NCBI GenBank assembly: GCA_905339295.1
Contig: CAJPFI010000050.1
Location: 1-64,000 of the forward strand
Source of the DNA: Burkholderiales bacterium
Lineage (GTDB): Bacteria; Pseudomonadota; Gammaproteobacteria; Burkholderiales; Casimicrobiaceae
DNA: 64,000 nucleotides
Direction of reading: 5' to 3'
In this document: positions 63,263-64,000 of the stretch, in pieces
Numbering within the stretch: position 1 is the first letter of the stretch
Layout: the number at the start of each line of letters is the position of its first letter
The notes under the pieces: generated by a model
Told to the model about the DNA's origin: nothing
The model's database searches: none
The model's input: only the letters and a program-made list of their open reading frames with translations
Translations under genes and position numbers: made by a program

Positions 63263-64000
63263 ATGCGACCGCCCGCCGGCAGTGCGGTGAGCGAGGCGCG
63301 CGGCGAGTTCGCGCTGATCGCGCGCCACTTCGACCGGCCGTCGCGAGACCCGTCGGTGCACGTGGGCGTCGGCGACGACGCGGCAGTCGTCGCGCCGACG
63401 CCCGGCCACGAGGTCGTGCTCGCGGTCGACATGATGGTCGAGGGGCGCCACTTCCTGGCCGGCACGGATCCGGAGGCGCTCGGCCACAGGATCCTCGCGG
63501 TCAACCTGTCGGACATGGCCGCGATGGGCGCGCGGCCGCGCTGGGCGTTGCTCGCGGGGGCGCTGCCCGATGACGACGACGCGTGGCTCGCGGCGCTCTC
63601 GCGCGGACTGTTCGCGCTCGCGCACCGGCACGGCGTCGACCTCGTCGGCGGCGACACGACGCGCGGTCCGCGCAACCTGTGCCTCACGATCGCCGGCGAG
63701 GTGCCCGCCGGCAGGGCGATCCTGCGCAGCGGCGCGCGCGAGGGCGACGACCTGTGGGTGTCCGGCACGCTCGGCGACGCGATGCTGGGGCTGGCGGCGC
63801 TCGAAGGGCGGACCTCGCTCGACAGCGCGTCGCGCGCGGGGTGCGTCGCGCGCCTCGAGCGGCCCTCGCCGCGCGTCGCGCTCGGCGTCGCGCTGCGCGG
63901 CGTCGCGGGCGCCATGCTCGACGTGTCCGACGGTCTCGTCGGCGACCTGGGCCACATGCTCGACGCGTCGCGCGTCGGCGCGATCGTCGACCTTGCCGCG
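63263..64000 (+). CDS. thiL: Thiamine-monophosphate kinase ThiL (3' end beyond window)
   Basis: ThiL phosphorylates thiamine monophosphate to the diphosphate cofactor. The 246 visible codons include GEFALIARHF, GVGDDAAVVAP, the metal-binding NLSDMAAMGARP and GGDTTRGPRN, and LDVSDGLVGDLGHM. The frame is open at the right edge; about 70-80 residues are missing relative to family length. ATG 63263 follows a G-rich ribosome site; a downstream GTG (VSEARGEF) is closer to the usual N-terminus. It lies 14 bp after nusB. Confidence 0.92.
   Translation, partial: MRPPAGSAVSEARGEFALIARHFDRPSRDPSVHVGVGDDAAVVAPTPGHEVVLAVDMMVEGRHFLAGTDPEALGHRILAVNLSDMAAMGARPRWALLAGALPDDDDAWLAALSRGLFALAHRHGVDLVGGDTTRGPRNLCLTIAGEVPAGRAILRSGAREGDDLWVSGTLGDAMLGLAALEGRTSLDSASRAGCVARLERPSPRVALGVALRGVAGAMLDVSDGLVGDLGHMLDASRVGAIVDLAA

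Overview
The window is very GC-rich DNA. The gene set and order (glyA-nrdR-ribD-ribE, ribB-ribH-nusB-thiL, darP/pmbA/mogA, rlmM, typA, a pilV-W-X-Y1 minor-pilin operon, TRAP transporters, a RibB with a degenerate RibA-like tail) point to a betaproteobacterium of Burkholderiales/Nitrosomonadales type, probably environmental and uncultured. No rRNA, tRNA, CRISPR array or prophage was seen. The only transposase is an IS630-type fragment cut by the left edge.

Layout. 1-140: end of an IS630-like element. 335-9421: an orphan lipoprotein-export-type ABC ATPase, then housekeeping genes (rlmM, rhlE, typA, DUF2891, rmuC, mtfA). 9431-13407 (minus): three sulfotransferase paralogs, each exactly 255 aa, interleaved with an FMN/Fe-S glutamate-synthase-like gene. 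13695-19379: a small secreted protein, an EamA exporter, palindromic repeats, mogA, darP, pmbA and a coupled hypothetical. 19780-30147: a TRAP transporter whose binding protein is separated from its membrane subunits by a stress/ion block (two tandem-domain USPs, a P-type ATPase, a YbaL-type antiporter). 30314-34360: glyA, a long inverted repeat, nrdR, ribD, ribE. 34435-35943: mmsA. 36001-45248 (minus): a TonB-like protein and a type IV pilus minor-pilin/PilY1 cluster. 45481-55831 (plus): a MarR-linked CoA-dependent aromatic catabolic cluster. 56111-61140: TetR plus an RND efflux pair. 61218-64000: ribB, ribH, nusB and the start of thiL.

How the genes work together. The catabolic cluster contains an aryl-CoA ligase, a fused flavin monooxygenase/old-yellow-enzyme, a crotonase lacking both classical glutamates, an acyl-CoA dehydrogenase, an SDR and a RidA-type deaminase. 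This is the toolkit expected for 2-aminobenzoyl-CoA (anthranilate) breakdown. It is followed by a zeta-GST isomerase, a fumarylpyruvate-type hydrolase and an HGGYW hydrolase resembling kynurenine formamidase. A MarR-like palindrome overlaps the cluster promoter. The riboflavin genes are split by about 27 kb of pilus, catabolic and efflux genes. A palindromic repeat family (core GTCRGGCTTCAGCCYGAC) occurs at two loci with a compensatory stem change. An extended -10 motif ending in TAGAAT recurs just upstream of several start codons.
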